Shown: positions 9,000 through 18,328, counted from the first letter of the stretch. The stretch: DNA of 38,145 nucleotides from Acidobacteriota bacterium (GCA_003224055.1 QHYE01000086.1:1-38145), one strand, 5' to 3'. Program-made: numbers and translations. The notes: generated by a model from the sequence alone, not told the origin.

Positions 9000-9770
9000 C
9001 TACCGCGAAGGATACAGGAATTGCAGGAACGGACCGACGCGTTGCGCCCAGGCCGCTTCGTTGTGCTCCGCGCCCTCTACGCGCTCGTAGTGCAAGTCCT
9101 GCCCGAGCTTCCAGCCTTTTTCGAGAAGCACATCACGAAATTTTTCGACGTCGCGCACGATGCGGGGGCCTTCACGCGTGCCGATGTCAAGCCAGATGCG
9201 TGGTCGAGCCTCGACCGTGGCCATCTGAGCAAAGCGGTGAATGACAAGCTGGTTCCACCATACGGACGGCGAGAGCGCGGCTATCTTGCCAAAAATGCGC
9301 GAATGTTTGAGCCCGAGATAGAGAGAGACCAAGCCGCCCAACGAAGAGCCGCCGATGCCATTATATTGAGAACCGGTGAGCGTGCGGTATTCGCGATCGA
9401 TGAAAGGCTTCACTTCTTCCAACAAGAACTTGGCATAGCGGTCGGCTCGGCCGCCACCGAGTTTGGGCACGTGGGTCGGAGTGTATTCGCGGATGCGCGC
9501 TTTGGTGTTGTACATGCCGACGATGATGAGCGGCTCGACCTTGCCCGCATGGATGCATTGATCCGCAGTCTGACCGACGTGCCAGTCCTGCCCTGGAATG
9601 AAAGACGTGGCACCATCGAAAAGATTCTGTCCGTCATGAAGATAGAGGACGGGAAAATGGCGCAACGGTTGCTCCGCGTATCCCGGCGGTGCGTACACGA
9701 TAAGGTCCCGCTGATTGCGTAGGAAGCGCGAGTGAAATTGTTCGTGTTTGCGGAGCTGTCCGGAACTCAC
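9000..9770 (-). CDS. Alpha/beta hydrolase, esterase (Fes/YieL-like)
   Basis: A 256-residue putative esterase of the Fes/YieL-type alpha/beta hydrolases. The nucleophile elbow is G-S-S-L-G at residues 141-145 with Ser143. The oxyanion region is PVLYLHDGQNLFD, and the general base is likely His236 in EGAEHNEAAW, with Asp195 in WLDIG as the acid. No signal peptide is present, so it should be cytoplasmic. The start is GTG at 9770: the bases GTGA give both this start and the TGA stop of pyruvate carboxylase, so translation is probably coupled. Its substrate is unknown; coupling to a central-metabolism gene is unusual for this family. Confidence 0.88.
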   Translation of the reverse strand: MSSGQLRKHEQFHSRFLRNQRDLIVYAPPGYAEQPLRHFPVLYLHDGQNLFDGATSFIPGQDWHVGQTADQCIHAGKVEPLIIVGMYNTKARIREYTPTHVPKLGGGRADRYAKFLLEEVKPFIDREYRTLTGSQYNGIGGSSLGGLVSLYLGLKHSRIFGKIAALSPSVWWNQLVIHRFAQMATVEARPRIWLDIGTREGPRIVRDVEKFRDVLLEKGWKLGQDLHYERVEGAEHNEAAWAQRVGPFLQFLYPSR

Positions 9771-12700
9771 GGTACGATGGTCACCAGCAGGTCTTTCGCT
9801 TCGACGTGTTGGCCGGGCGTCACTTGTAGTTTCACGATGCGCCCCGCGATGGGCGCATAGATATTGGACTGCATTTTCATGGCTTCGAGGGTGAGGAGTT
9901 TTGCTCCACGTTCCACGGTGTGATTCGTCTGCACGGCGATTCCGCTGATCACACCCGCGGTAGGCGCGGCCACTTGTCCAGGATCGGCGGGATCGGCCTT
10001 CGGATGGGCACGCTCCACGACTCTCAGCGCCCGATCGCGGATATTGACCTCCCGGGGCTGCCCGTTCAATTCAAAGAAGAGCGTGCGCGTGCCATCGGGG
10101 TGTGGCTCGCTGATGGTCAGAAACTTGATGATGAGCGATTTGCCGGATTCAATTTCTACGGTGATTTCCTCCCCCGATTTCAGACCATAGAAAAAACCGG
10201 GCGTCGGCAAGACGCTGACATCCGAATAGGTCTGGCGAAACTTGTCATACTTCAAGAAAACTTCGGGATAGAGCAAATAGCTGAGAAGATCGTCGCGATG
10301 GATCGGATGGCCGGCCTTTTTCTCGAGCGCTTTTTGCTCTTCGTCAAGGTTTACTGCTTCCAGGTTTGCGCTCGGCCGGCCTTTGAGCGGAGCCTGTCCA
10401 CGAAGAATGATTTTCTGCAGCTTCTTTGGCCACCCGCCGGGCGGCACACCCAGAACTCCCGAAAACATTTCGACCACAGAATTGGGAAACGAAACGTCGT
10501 GTTTTTCGTCGAGTTTCAGAATGTCCGCCGGCTGCATCTCCTTGGCCATGAGGAAAAGCGTCATATCGCCTACGACTTTGCTGGACGGCGTCACTTTGAC
10601 GATGTCGCCGAACAGCAGGTTCACTTCCGCGTACATTTTCTCAGCTTCCCGCCACCGGTGGCCTAAGCCCATGGCCGTGGCCTGCTCGCGCAAGTTCGTG
10701 TACTGGCCGCCGGGAATTTCGTGCTGGTAGAGGCGAGCCGAGCCGGACTTGGGCGCGGAATCGAACGGCAAATAGTAGGTACGAACCGTCTCCCAGTAGT
10801 CGGAGCACTCGTTGAGCGTCTCGACGTCGAGTTGCGTGTCGCGGGGCGTGTGCCGCAGCGCTACCACGATGGAATTGAGATTGGGCTGGCTGGTACCGCC
10901 GCTCATGGAGGCGACGGCCGCGTCGGCAACATCGACTCCTGCCTCCGCAGCCTTCAGCACGGAAGCAGAGTTGATGCCGCTGGTGTCATGGGTGTGAAAA
11001 TGAATAGGAATGTCGATTTCATTGCGCAGTGCTTTCACCAATTCGAAAGCCGCGTAAGGCCTGCACAGTCCAGCCATGTCTTTGATGGCAAGGAAGTGTG
11101 CCCCGAGCTTTTCGAGTTGCTGGGCCATCGCGACGTAATATTTGAGGGAATATTTCGGCCGGCCTTTGTCGAGGATGTCGCCGGTATAGCAAATAGCTGC
11201 TTCGCAAACGGCGCCGGTTTCAAGCGCGGCATCAATCGAAACACGCATGTTCTCAATGGAGTTGAGCGAATCAAAAATCCGAAAGATGTCGATGCCCTGA
11301 TCGTGAGCTTCGCGCACGAATCCGATGATGACGTTGTCGGGATAGGAGGCGTATCCAACAGCATTGGCGCCGCGGAGAAGCATCTGGAAGCAAACATTGG
11401 GAATGCGGCGCCGAAGTTCGCGCAAGCGTTGCCAGGGATCTTCATGTAGAAAGCGCAACGAAGTGTCAAACGTCGCGCCACCCCACATCTCGAGGCTGAA
11501 AAGATTCGGCAACCGATGCGCGACCGCGCTGGCAGTGGCCAGCAAATCGTAGGTCCGAACTCGTGTCGCCATCAGTGACTGATGCGCATCGCGAAACGTC
11601 GTATCGGTAATCAGCAGGCGCTTTTTTCTTCGCGCCCACGCGGCAAATTTCTTCGGACCAAGCTTTTGCAGGAGTTGACGCGTTCCTGCCGGAGGCGCGA
11701 TGCCGGGAGCCGTGGGAACAACCGCCGTTTCGAATCCCTGCGGCGATTGCTTCCCCTTCACCTCGGGATTGCCGTTGAGGATGACGTCGCCGATATAGGA
11801 GAGAAGTTTGGTGGCGCGATCGCCGCGGCTCGGAAAACGGAAAAGCTCCGGAGACTCATCAAGAAACGACGTCGTGACTTCCCCGGCACGAAACTTCGGA
11901 TGGTTCACGACGTTTTCGACGAAAGGAATATTTGTCTTTACACCTCGAATACGGAACTCGCGAAGAGCGCGGTCCATGCGCTGGCAAGCTTCGGGAAGAT
12001 TCGTGCCCCAAGCCGTGACTTTGACGAGCAGAGAGTCGTAGTAGGCAGCGAGCATCGCGCCCGCGTACGCTGTACCGCCATCCAGCCGAATCCCAAAACC
12101 GGCGGGAGAACGGTAAGTTGATATTTTCCCGTAGTCTGGGGCGAAATTGTTCTCCGGGTCTTCGGTGGTCACCCGGCATTGCAGAGCTGCGCCATTGAGC
12201 GGTACGCTCTCTTGTATTGGCAACGCGAGCGGCGGCTCATGCAGCCGGTGTCCTTGCGCAATCAGAATTTGCGAACGAACGAGATCGATGCCCGTCACCA
12301 TTTCCGTTACGGTATGCTCCACCTGGATGCGCGGATTGACTTCGATGAAATACCACTTCCGCGAATCGACGTCGTAAAGAAACTCCACCGTCCCGGCATT
12401 GCGGTAATTCGCCTTGCGTGCAAGCTGCACCGCCGCGTCGCAAAGTTCGCCTCGAATACCGGCGGGAAGATTCGAAGCGGGAGCGACCTCGACAACCTTT
12501 TGATGCCGTCGCTGCACCGAGCAGTCACGTTCGTATAAATGCAGCAAGTTGCCGTGATAGTCGGCTAGGATTTGAACTTCCAGATGCCGCGCCCGAGGCA
12601 GGTACTTTTCCAGAAAGACAGACGCATCGCCGAAAGCAGATCGCGCTTCGCCCTGTGCTTCCTCGAGAAGAGCATCGAGCTGCGCGGCATCATGGACAAC

Positions 12701-13228
12701 GCGCATCCCCCGGCCACCGCCGCCCATCGCGGCTTTCACGATGACGGGATAGCCGATCTCCTGCGCAATCTTGTGTGCTTCGCTCGTGGATTTCACCGGC
12801 TTCTCGGTTCCCGGTAGAACGGGAACTCCCGCCAAAGCGGCAAGCCGTCTCGCAGCGGTTTTGTCGCCTAACAGTTCCAGCAGTTCAGGCGAGGGGCCAA
12901 TGAATGTGATCCGCGCTTTATCGCACGCGCGAGCCAGCGCGGGATTCTCGGAAAGAAATCCGTAACCCGGATGAATTGCATCCACGTCCTTTTCTTTCGC
13001 GAGCGCGATGATTCCCGGAATGTCCAAATAGGCCTCAACGGGGCCTTTGCCTGCGCCAATCTGGTAGGCTTCGTCGGCCTTGAAACGATGCAGCGCCAGC
13101 CGATCCTCCTGTGAATAGATGGCCACCGTCCGCAGCCCGAGTTCGTTCGCGGCGCGAAAGATGCGAATGGCGATTTCGCTGCGGTTGGCGGCGAGCAGTT
13201 TCTGGATCGGCTTGGTCTTCTTCATCAC
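9767..13228 (-). CDS. pyc: Pyruvate carboxylase
   Basis: A 1,153-residue single-chain pyruvate carboxylase, matching the usual length of about 1,150. It makes oxaloacetate from pyruvate, bicarbonate and ATP in the cytoplasm, refilling the citric acid cycle. The biotin carboxylase part (residues 1 to about 450) shows KLLAANRSEIAIRIFRA, the glycine-rich KAAMGGGGRGMRV loop and EVNPRIQVEHTVTE. The carboxyltransferase part begins near LITDTTFRDAHQSLMATR and contains the metal-site HFHTHDTSG. The biotin carrier domain ends the protein with EAMKM; Lys1118, 35 residues from the end, is the biotinylated residue. The first two codons are both ATG and no strong ribosome binding site is visible. The stop overlaps the esterase start by four bases. 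Confidence 0.97.
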   Translation of the reverse strand: MMKKTKPIQKLLAANRSEIAIRIFRAANELGLRTVAIYSQEDRLALHRFKADEAYQIGAGKGPVEAYLDIPGIIALAKEKDVDAIHPGYGFLSENPALARACDKARITFIGPSPELLELLGDKTAARRLAALAGVPVLPGTEKPVKSTSEAHKIAQEIGYPVIVKAAMGGGGRGMRVVHDAAQLDALLEEAQGEARSAFGDASVFLEKYLPRARHLEVQILADYHGNLLHLYERDCSVQRRHQKVVEVAPASNLPAGIRGELCDAAVQLARKANYRNAGTVEFLYDVDSRKWYFIEVNPRIQVEHTVTEMVTGIDLVRSQILIAQGHRLHEPPLALPIQESVPLNGAALQCRVTTEDPENNFAPDYGKISTYRSPAGFGIRLDGGTAYAGAMLAAYYDSLLVKVTAWGTNLPEACQRMDRALREFRIRGVKTNIPFVENVVNHPKFRAGEVTTSFLDESPELFRFPSRGDRATKLLSYIGDVILNGNPEVKGKQSPQGFETAVVPTAPGIAPPAGTRQLLQKLGPKKFAAWARRKKRLLITDTTFRDAHQSLMATRVRTYDLLATASAVAHRLPNLFSLEMWGGATFDTSLRFLHEDPWQRLRELRRRIPNVCFQMLLRGANAVGYASYPDNVIIGFVREAHDQGIDIFRIFDSLNSIENMRVSIDAALETGAVCEAAICYTGDILDKGRPKYSLKYYVAMAQQLEKLGAHFLAIKDMAGLCRPYAAFELVKALRNEIDIPIHFHTHDTSGINSASVLKAAEAGVDVADAAVASMSGGTSQPNLNSIVVALRHTPRDTQLDVETLNECSDYWETVRTYYLPFDSAPKSGSARLYQHEIPGGQYTNLREQATAMGLGHRWREAEKMYAEVNLLFGDIVKVTPSSKVVGDMTLFLMAKEMQPADILKLDEKHDVSFPNSVVEMFSGVLGVPPGGWPKKLQKIILRGQAPLKGRPSANLEAVNLDEEQKALEKKAGHPIHRDDLLSYLLYPEVFLKYDKFRQTYSDVSVLPTPGFFYGLKSGEEITVEIESGKSLIIKFLTISEPHPDGTRTLFFELNGQPREVNIRDRALRVVERAHPKADPADPGQVAAPTAGVISGIAVQTNHTVERGAKLLTLEAMKMQSNIYAPIAGRIVKLQVTPGQHVEAKDLLVTIVP

Positions 13229-13366
13229 AGTGGCGAAAATCTGTTGCGCGAAATTCTACATTGTTTCACAGGTGCGGCGTCATGCTGATGCAGTTTTTTC
13301 GATCAACGGAAAGAGTTATTTTCATGAGCTATCCGGGAGAGCAACTGGGCGACTCGAGCAAGCGAG

Positions 13367-14680
13367 TTAAGGTGTGGCGGTCGCGGCTTCCTGTGAAGAA
13401 TCCACCCCGGCCGGCATTGCCGGCGCCGATTTCAGTTGTTGCAGTTGGATCAGGACTTTCGCCCAGGCCTTGGCGTGGCGCTTTGTTGCATAGGCTGCGG
13501 AAGGGTCTGCAAAGAATTGCACGAGTTCTGCCTTTACTTCTGGCGACGCGCCAAGAAAGCTCTTCTCCGCGAGCTTGTCCAGCAGTTCGGCGTGTGCTTC
13601 GTCATTCAAACGGTATTTTCCGGGACCGGTGCTCTGGCCGACGTCGAAATTGTCGTTTGGCAAATCCAATTTGTCTTCGCGAACTCCCGTCAGGAGTTGT
13701 CGATAGCGGTCCAGCGTGGCGTTAAAGCTGGCCTCAAACATCCGTTCGGTTTCCGGCGTTGGCGTCTTGAATTGCAGAACCTTGAGCGGCCCAAACTTTG
13801 GAAGCAGTTTATATAGAAAAGCGAGAAAGCGCTCGCCTGGGCTGGGCTTATGGTAGTCCTTGCCCCATTCGCGCTCAAAATTCGACCGTGACAAGTTATA
13901 GAGAAACTTTTTCTTCGTGGCATCGGGGATGTCATCCCTAATCTCGTCCTTCTTAAGGTGCCAGGCGATGCGTGTCGCTTTCGGAATGAACTTGCTGACG
14001 TCGCGGCGGTACGAATTGAGGGCCTTGTTCTCGTTGATCAGCACAGCTTGCAGTTCAAGTCCGTAGGTCTCCCGAAAAGCCTGCTCCAGCAGAGCGCGGG
14101 AGACTTCGAACCCGATGAAATCGTGGTAGCTGTCCGGAGCATACCGCTCGCGCGCAATTTCAAGAACGTCGAATCCAAATTCGGTCTTCACGTGCGCGAG
14201 ACGATCGTCTTCAAAAGACACGCTATCGCCGAATTTCTTCCGCAGGCCCGGATACAAGACCGGAACGGCTCGATTGATGCCCAGACGATGGCCGTCGTTG
14301 TCCGCAGCGTAGTGCGCCAAGGCGCCGATAGCAAAAGCAAATTCGTTGATGTCCTTCGAATCGCGCAGGAGTGCCTGAATGAAGTCGCCGCTGCGAATGT
14401 AATGCGTGAGGTCGCTAAAGAAGGGCTTTCCGTAAGGATAGTAGCCCATGTCTTGAATGATCGCGCCTCCATAGGCATAGGCTTGCGCACGGCTCAGATC
14501 TTCCTCGGTAGCTTGTGGAAATTTCTTGAGAAGCAAGGGCTTTATGTGCGTCTCCCAGGCGGCATCGATGATAGCTTCGTGGGAAAGGACTGCGTACGCG
14601 CAAACGGGCGCGGGCGACGCCAGCCCAACGCTGAGCAGGCAAACAGCAATCAGACGCGCGCAATTGGGCATGCGAACCAT
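13367..14680 (-). CDS. Secreted zinc-dependent phospholipase C-like protein
   Basis: A protein of 437 residues with a signal peptide (LIAVCLLSVGLASPAPVCAYA) followed by a helical domain resembling the zinc-dependent phospholipase C family. Histidine and aspartate motifs expected for metal binding are visible: LSHEAIIDAAW near the mature N-terminus, DLTHYIRSGDF, and ALAHYAADNDGHRLG. The remainder is alpha-helical without recognised motifs. It may cleave phospholipids, but family members in acidobacteria are mostly uncharacterised. ATGs at 14680 and 14671 both precede the signal peptide; the frame is open to 14803 but that would overlap the protease gene and bury the signal peptide, so the shorter start is preferred. 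Neither start has a clear ribosome binding site. It follows the protease gene by 64 bases. Confidence 0.8.
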   Translation of the reverse strand: MVRMPNCARLIAVCLLSVGLASPAPVCAYAVLSHEAIIDAAWETHIKPLLLKKFPQATEEDLSRAQAYAYGGAIIQDMGYYPYGKPFFSDLTHYIRSGDFIQALLRDSKDINEFAFAIGALAHYAADNDGHRLGINRAVPVLYPGLRKKFGDSVSFEDDRLAHVKTEFGFDVLEIARERYAPDSYHDFIGFEVSRALLEQAFRETYGLELQAVLINENKALNSYRRDVSKFIPKATRIAWHLKKDEIRDDIPDATKKKFLYNLSRSNFEREWGKDYHKPSPGERFLAFLYKLLPKFGPLKVLQFKTPTPETERMFEASFNATLDRYRQLLTGVREDKLDLPNDNFDVGQSTGPGKYRLNDEAHAELLDKLAEKSFLGASPEVKAELVQFFADPSAAYATKRHAKAWAKVLIQLQQLKSAPAMPAGVDSSQEAATATP

Positions 14681-14744
14681 GATTCGAGTGCGCGAAGGAT
14701 ATGCCGCTTCAGCTCCAGCTCCGAAAACAAACCAAGGTGGACCA

Positions 14745-16418
14745 TCATGGCTTGAGGAGCGGCTGGGCGTAGCGAATCGGAACACCGAAATTCGAGCCGC
14801 CAAATCCTCTGACGACCGCGAAAGTCACTCCAATCACTTCCCCATTGCGGTTGATTAGCGGTCCGCCGGAGCCTCCTGAAGTGGTCTGCGCGTCGTAAAC
14901 AATCTTGTCGGCAAGTACGTCACCGATGTGCCCTTGCGTCACCAGGGGGCGAATCAGCTTGCGGCGCTCCAGTTCATCAACCACTTTCTTGGGGTCGCCG
15001 CCGGTGGCTTTCACGATTTCGTCAACAGCTTCTTCTCCAGCGCGTGCAAGAATGGCGCTGAGCCCCGTGGCGTAACCGAGCGACAGCAACGGTTGACCGC
15101 TGATCGCCGCCTCTTTCCTCGCATTAATTTTCAGGATCGGCCGCTTCAAGCCGGAAAAATCCGCTTTCACAAGCGCGAGATCCGCCTCATCTGAAATCTG
15201 CGAAATGCTCACGCTGACTCCGCCGGCGGCTTCCGGAAAATAGGCGCTCATCTCCACAATCGCTGGAGTGAGCCCCTGGCTCAGAACGGAAGCAAGTTCG
15301 TCATTCTTCCACCAGGGCTGGACGACGTGATGATTGGTTAGAATGCGTCCCTCACCAACGATAAAGCCGGTGCCAAAAAAATCAGCGCGAACTTCCGGGG
15401 CTCGGCCCTCCAGCGTGTACACCGGATTGCCGTCACTATCCTTCAGCGGTCCTCCGTCGGGATTGATTCCCCCGTAACGCAGCGGCCGGCCGGACTCGCG
15501 GTCAACGAAAGAAACGGAAACGTGCAGCAGGCAAACGCTCGGGGCATAGGCGCGAATCACGTCCTCGGCAGACTGCGATTCCGTTTCGATGCGCTGCAGA
15601 CGATTGCTCGTTTCGTCAAGCTGTTTCCGCAACGAAGTAACTTCTTCGGCCTGTGCGCCCGAAATTTTCTGGCGCAGTTCCTCCGATTGCTGCTGGAGCT
15701 GCTGCTTTTGCTGAAGAACATCCGCATGCTGAAGATCGGCGCGCGCGCTGCGGGCATCAGCTACCAACTGCTCCTGGCGGTGGGCGCCGCGCTCGAGTTG
15801 CGCGATTACGGAATACGCGCGGTTTGCTTCTTTGTTCGCGCGCCGTGAATACAGGAGAAAAATCCCCGCAATCACGATAGCGATCGCAAAAAGCGCCGAC
15901 ACGCCGATTTTCAGCGCGCGCTCCAGTGAAAACGCATCGCGCGTCATTTTTTCGGTGACGGCCAGCGTCTGGAACGCGGTCTGCGCCATCTCTCGTCCCT
16001 GATCGGCAATACGAGTTTTCTCGGCGAGTTGATCGACGGCGTGTTTTTCGCGCAACTGCACGCGGGCTCGAGCCAGCATCTCGGCAGGTTCCCACGGCAG
16101 CGTGAGAATATCGTCGGCGCCAAGGTCGAGGCCGCGAGCGCGTTCAGCCCCGCCTCCTTGCGTGATGAGTATCACTCGCGTGCCGGCCGTCGACGCATTT
16201 CCTTTGACCTCCGCGAGGGCGTCGCAGCACTGGATGTCGGCCAAGTCGGCGGTCAGCAGCAGGAGGTCTACGCCGGTATTTCGCACGAAATCAAAACCCT
16301 CGGTTTGCGAAGCCGATTCTGCGACCTCGTAGCCGGCTAATCGCAAGAGTTCGCAGAGCGCCCGTCGCGAGGCGTCATTCGAATCCACCACCAAAATACT
16401 TTCGCGCTTGGCTGGCAA
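14745..16418 (-). CDS. Pseudo-receiver / transmembrane / trypsin-like serine protease fusion
   Basis: A 557-residue protein with an unusual domain order. Residues 6-125 resemble a response-regulator receiver (ILVVDSNDASRRAL; LGADDILTLPWEPAEMLARA), but Thr56 sits where the phospho-acceptor Asp belongs and Leu107 where the conserved Lys belongs. It should therefore not be phosphorylated in the normal way. One membrane helix (about 170-190) and a coiled coil rich in Gln/Glu (about 195-285) follow. The C-terminal domain (about 290-557) is an HtrA/trypsin-like protease with an intact triad: His364 in TNHHVV, Asp413 in EADLALVK and Ser517 in GGSGGP. No PDZ domain was seen. The start is TTG at 16418, with GGAGG eight bases upstream; an overlapping ATG at 16422 is in another frame. 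It lies 144 bases downstream of lexA. Confidence 0.88.
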   Translation of the reverse strand: MPAKRESILVVDSNDASRRALCELLRLAGYEVAESASQTEGFDFVRNTGVDLLLLTADLADIQCCDALAEVKGNASTAGTRVILITQGGGAERARGLDLGADDILTLPWEPAEMLARARVQLREKHAVDQLAEKTRIADQGREMAQTAFQTLAVTEKMTRDAFSLERALKIGVSALFAIAIVIAGIFLLYSRRANKEANRAYSVIAQLERGAHRQEQLVADARSARADLQHADVLQQKQQLQQQSEELRQKISGAQAEEVTSLRKQLDETSNRLQRIETESQSAEDVIRAYAPSVCLLHVSVSFVDRESGRPLRYGGINPDGGPLKDSDGNPVYTLEGRAPEVRADFFGTGFIVGEGRILTNHHVVQPWWKNDELASVLSQGLTPAIVEMSAYFPEAAGGVSVSISQISDEADLALVKADFSGLKRPILKINARKEAAISGQPLLSLGYATGLSAILARAGEEAVDEIVKATGGDPKKVVDELERRKLIRPLVTQGHIGDVLADKIVYDAQTTSGGSGGPLINRNGEVIGVTFAVVRGFGGSNFGVPIRYAQPLLKP

Positions 16419-16562
16419 ATCATTTGCCTCCGCATTAATTCTGTCACAAATGATTCTGGAACGGAATTAAACGGAAGCCCTGGCGGAGCAAATATCCTGA
16501 AGACTAGAAAGCAGCCGATGATTTCAAGCGGATGGCTGGCGGCAAAGACTGCGGAGTCCGGC

Positions 16563-17186
16563 TTAGTACTTCCGGAGAACACCGATGACGCGGCCCTGAA
16601 TTCGAACGTCGTTCGCCGCGACCAGGATGGGAGACATCTCCGAATTTGCTGGTTGCAGACGAATCTTGCCCGGTCCTTCGCGATAGAAACGCTTCAGCGT
16701 CGCTTCGTCCCCGCTAACCAGCGCCACCACGATGTCCCCGGCGTTCGCCACCTGCGTCTGTTCGCAGACCACGTAGTCCCCGTCCATGATGTGGTCCTCA
16801 ATCATGGAACTCCCCTTCACCTGGAGCACAAACGAATTGCCGCCACGCGCAAAATCCCCAAGTGAAAGCGTCTCGCGCTCCTCGACGGCTTCCAACGGAC
16901 GCCCTGCGGCAATCCGCCCCACGAGAGGAAGTTCTTGTATCTTCCGCTCCATGACCTGGTCCTTAACCGATTTCGGCAATTGCACAATTTCGATCGAGCG
17001 GCTCTGATTGTAGCCGCGGCGAATGAAACCCTTTTTCTCCAGCGTCGTGATGTGTTTGTGCACCGTTGCGAGCGACGTCAGCTTCAGTCCCTTGCCTATT
17101 TCTTCAAAGCTCGGCGCGTATCCATGCTTGGTCTCAAACGCAACGAGGTAATCGAGTACCTCTTTTTGTCTCTTAGTCAGGGGCAT
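16563..17186 (-). CDS. lexA: LexA repressor
   Basis: A 207-residue SOS repressor. The N-terminal winged helix-turn-helix spans roughly residues 4-65 (PLTKRQKEVLDYLVAF; SFEEIGKGLKLTSLATVHKH). The self-cleavage site is Ala94-Gly95 in VGRIAAGRPL. The catalytic dyad is Ser127 in GSSM and Lys165 in ATLKRF, so it should undergo RecA-stimulated self-cleavage. ATG at 17186 was chosen because GGAGG lies seven bases upstream; an in-frame GTG at 17192 would sit directly against that site. The 137 bases up to the divergent membrane-protein gene contain no perfect GAAC-N4-GTTC or CTGT-N8-ACAG operator, so its autoregulatory site, if any, is of another type. Confidence 0.96.
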   Translation of the reverse strand: MPLTKRQKEVLDYLVAFETKHGYAPSFEEIGKGLKLTSLATVHKHITTLEKKGFIRRGYNQSRSIEIVQLPKSVKDQVMERKIQELPLVGRIAAGRPLEAVEERETLSLGDFARGGNSFVLQVKGSSMIEDHIMDGDYVVCEQTQVANAGDIVVALVSGDEATLKRFYREGPGKIRLQPANSEMSPILVAANDVRIQGRVIGVLRKY

Positions 17187-17323
17187 GTTCACGCCTCCAC
17201 TCGCAAATCTTTTCCACAGGCACTTTAGGCGAAAAGAAAGCGAACGTCAAGCTTCTTTTCCCCTTCGCACTGCCTTCACCGCTCCCTTTCGCGCTAAGTC
17301 TGAAGGTGATATACAGGCCTTCA

Positions 17324-18328
17324 ATGGATTACTCTCCGAATCGCTCGGCCTCTGTGACTTTCGCTGCGGTCGTGGCAATATTGGTCAGCCTTTTTCTTCT
17401 TCTGTGCAGTTCAGTCCTATTTTTCGCAATGCTGCTTGGCAAATTCCCCGGTACTAGCTCCGAACTCCCCCCCTTTGTGCGAAACACTATGATGGCCACC
17501 AATATTTTTATGATGTGTCTCTCCCTTTTTGGTATCGTCACAGGCATTGGGCTGATCTATCTTCGCAATTGGGCGCGCATCTCCATCCTGATTTGGGGCG
17601 GCATGTTGGTCTTTTTCGGCGGCATTGATATCCCGATTGCATTCCTGATGCCGATTCCTCCAACTCCGAGCGCCCCCGATTTGCCCGCGGCGGGCATACA
17701 AGCTGTCCGCTTGATTCTCCTTGCCATCTACGGCATGCCTCTTCTGATCGGTATCTGGTGGCTCATTCTCTTCAACCGCAAAACCGTCAAGGCGCAGTTT
17801 GCGGGCGCGACAGGTGCCGCCGATCCAACTGTGCCTCGGAAGCCTGCTTGCCCTCTCCCTATCGCCGTGCTCGCCTGGTTTTATGTCTCTTCGATTTTGA
17901 ACCTGCTCTTCCTTCCCTTTCTTCCATTCCATGCGCCAGTGCTGGTCTTCGGGCGGGTTCTTCCCGGAAAAGTGGGCTTGACAGTTTTGATACTCAGCTG
18001 CCTTGCCCTTTTCGTCTGTGGCGTCGGGCTCTTAAGACTCAAGCCATGGAGCTACTCTCTGACGATCGTTCTCCAGGCCTTTTGGGCTGCGAGTACCGCC
18101 GTGAGCATGCTGAGCCCGAACTACAGCGCCGTGGTGGACTCTTTCCTGAAGGAAATGCAGGCCTCGCTCCATCTGCCTGAATCACAATCCTCGCCCGCAA
18201 GCTTCGCCCATCATTATGGCTGGACGGTAGTTCTCGGGCTCCTATTCGCTGGCGCAATTCTTGGTTTGCTCGTCTACTATCGGCAACGTTTCCTGGAAGC
18301 AGCCTCTGCAGCCAATTCCATTTCCTGA
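17324..18328 (+). CDS. Polytopic membrane protein of unknown function (about 8 helices)
   Basis: A 334-residue integral membrane protein with about eight hydrophobic segments. Examples are SVTFAAVVAILVSLFLLL near the N-terminus, ISILIWGGMLVFFGGIDI, LILLAIYGMPLLIGIWWL, VGLTVLILSCLALFVCG and TVVLGLLFAGAILGLLV near the end. A charged/proline loop after the fourth helix splits it into two halves. The motif Leu-Arg-Asn-Trp-Ala-Arg in the first half and Leu-Lys-Pro-Trp-Ser-Tyr in the second, each followed by a hydrophobic helix, suggests an internal duplication. No known family was recognised. ATG at 17324 is preferred; an in-frame GTG at 17306 would add six residues. It is divergent from lexA and precedes korA by 283 bases. 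Confidence 0.8.
   Translation: MDYSPNRSASVTFAAVVAILVSLFLLLCSSVLFFAMLLGKFPGTSSELPPFVRNTMMATNIFMMCLSLFGIVTGIGLIYLRNWARISILIWGGMLVFFGGIDIPIAFLMPIPPTPSAPDLPAAGIQAVRLILLAIYGMPLLIGIWWLILFNRKTVKAQFAGATGAADPTVPRKPACPLPIAVLAWFYVSSILNLLFLPFLPFHAPVLVFGRVLPGKVGLTVLILSCLALFVCGVGLLRLKPWSYSLTIVLQAFWAASTAVSMLSPNYSAVVDSFLKEMQASLHLPESQSSPASFAHHYGWTVVLGLLFAGAILGLLVYYRQRFLEAASAANSIS

Noticed and set aside
13352-13367. ACTCG/CGAGT hairpin at the end of the phospholipase-like gene
   Set aside because: Only five pairs, overlaps the stop codon and has no T-run.
17193-17300. Search for standard LexA operators before lexA
   Set aside because: No perfect GAAC-N4-GTTC or CTGT-N8-ACAG site; AACGTCAAGCTT-like matches are too weak to report.
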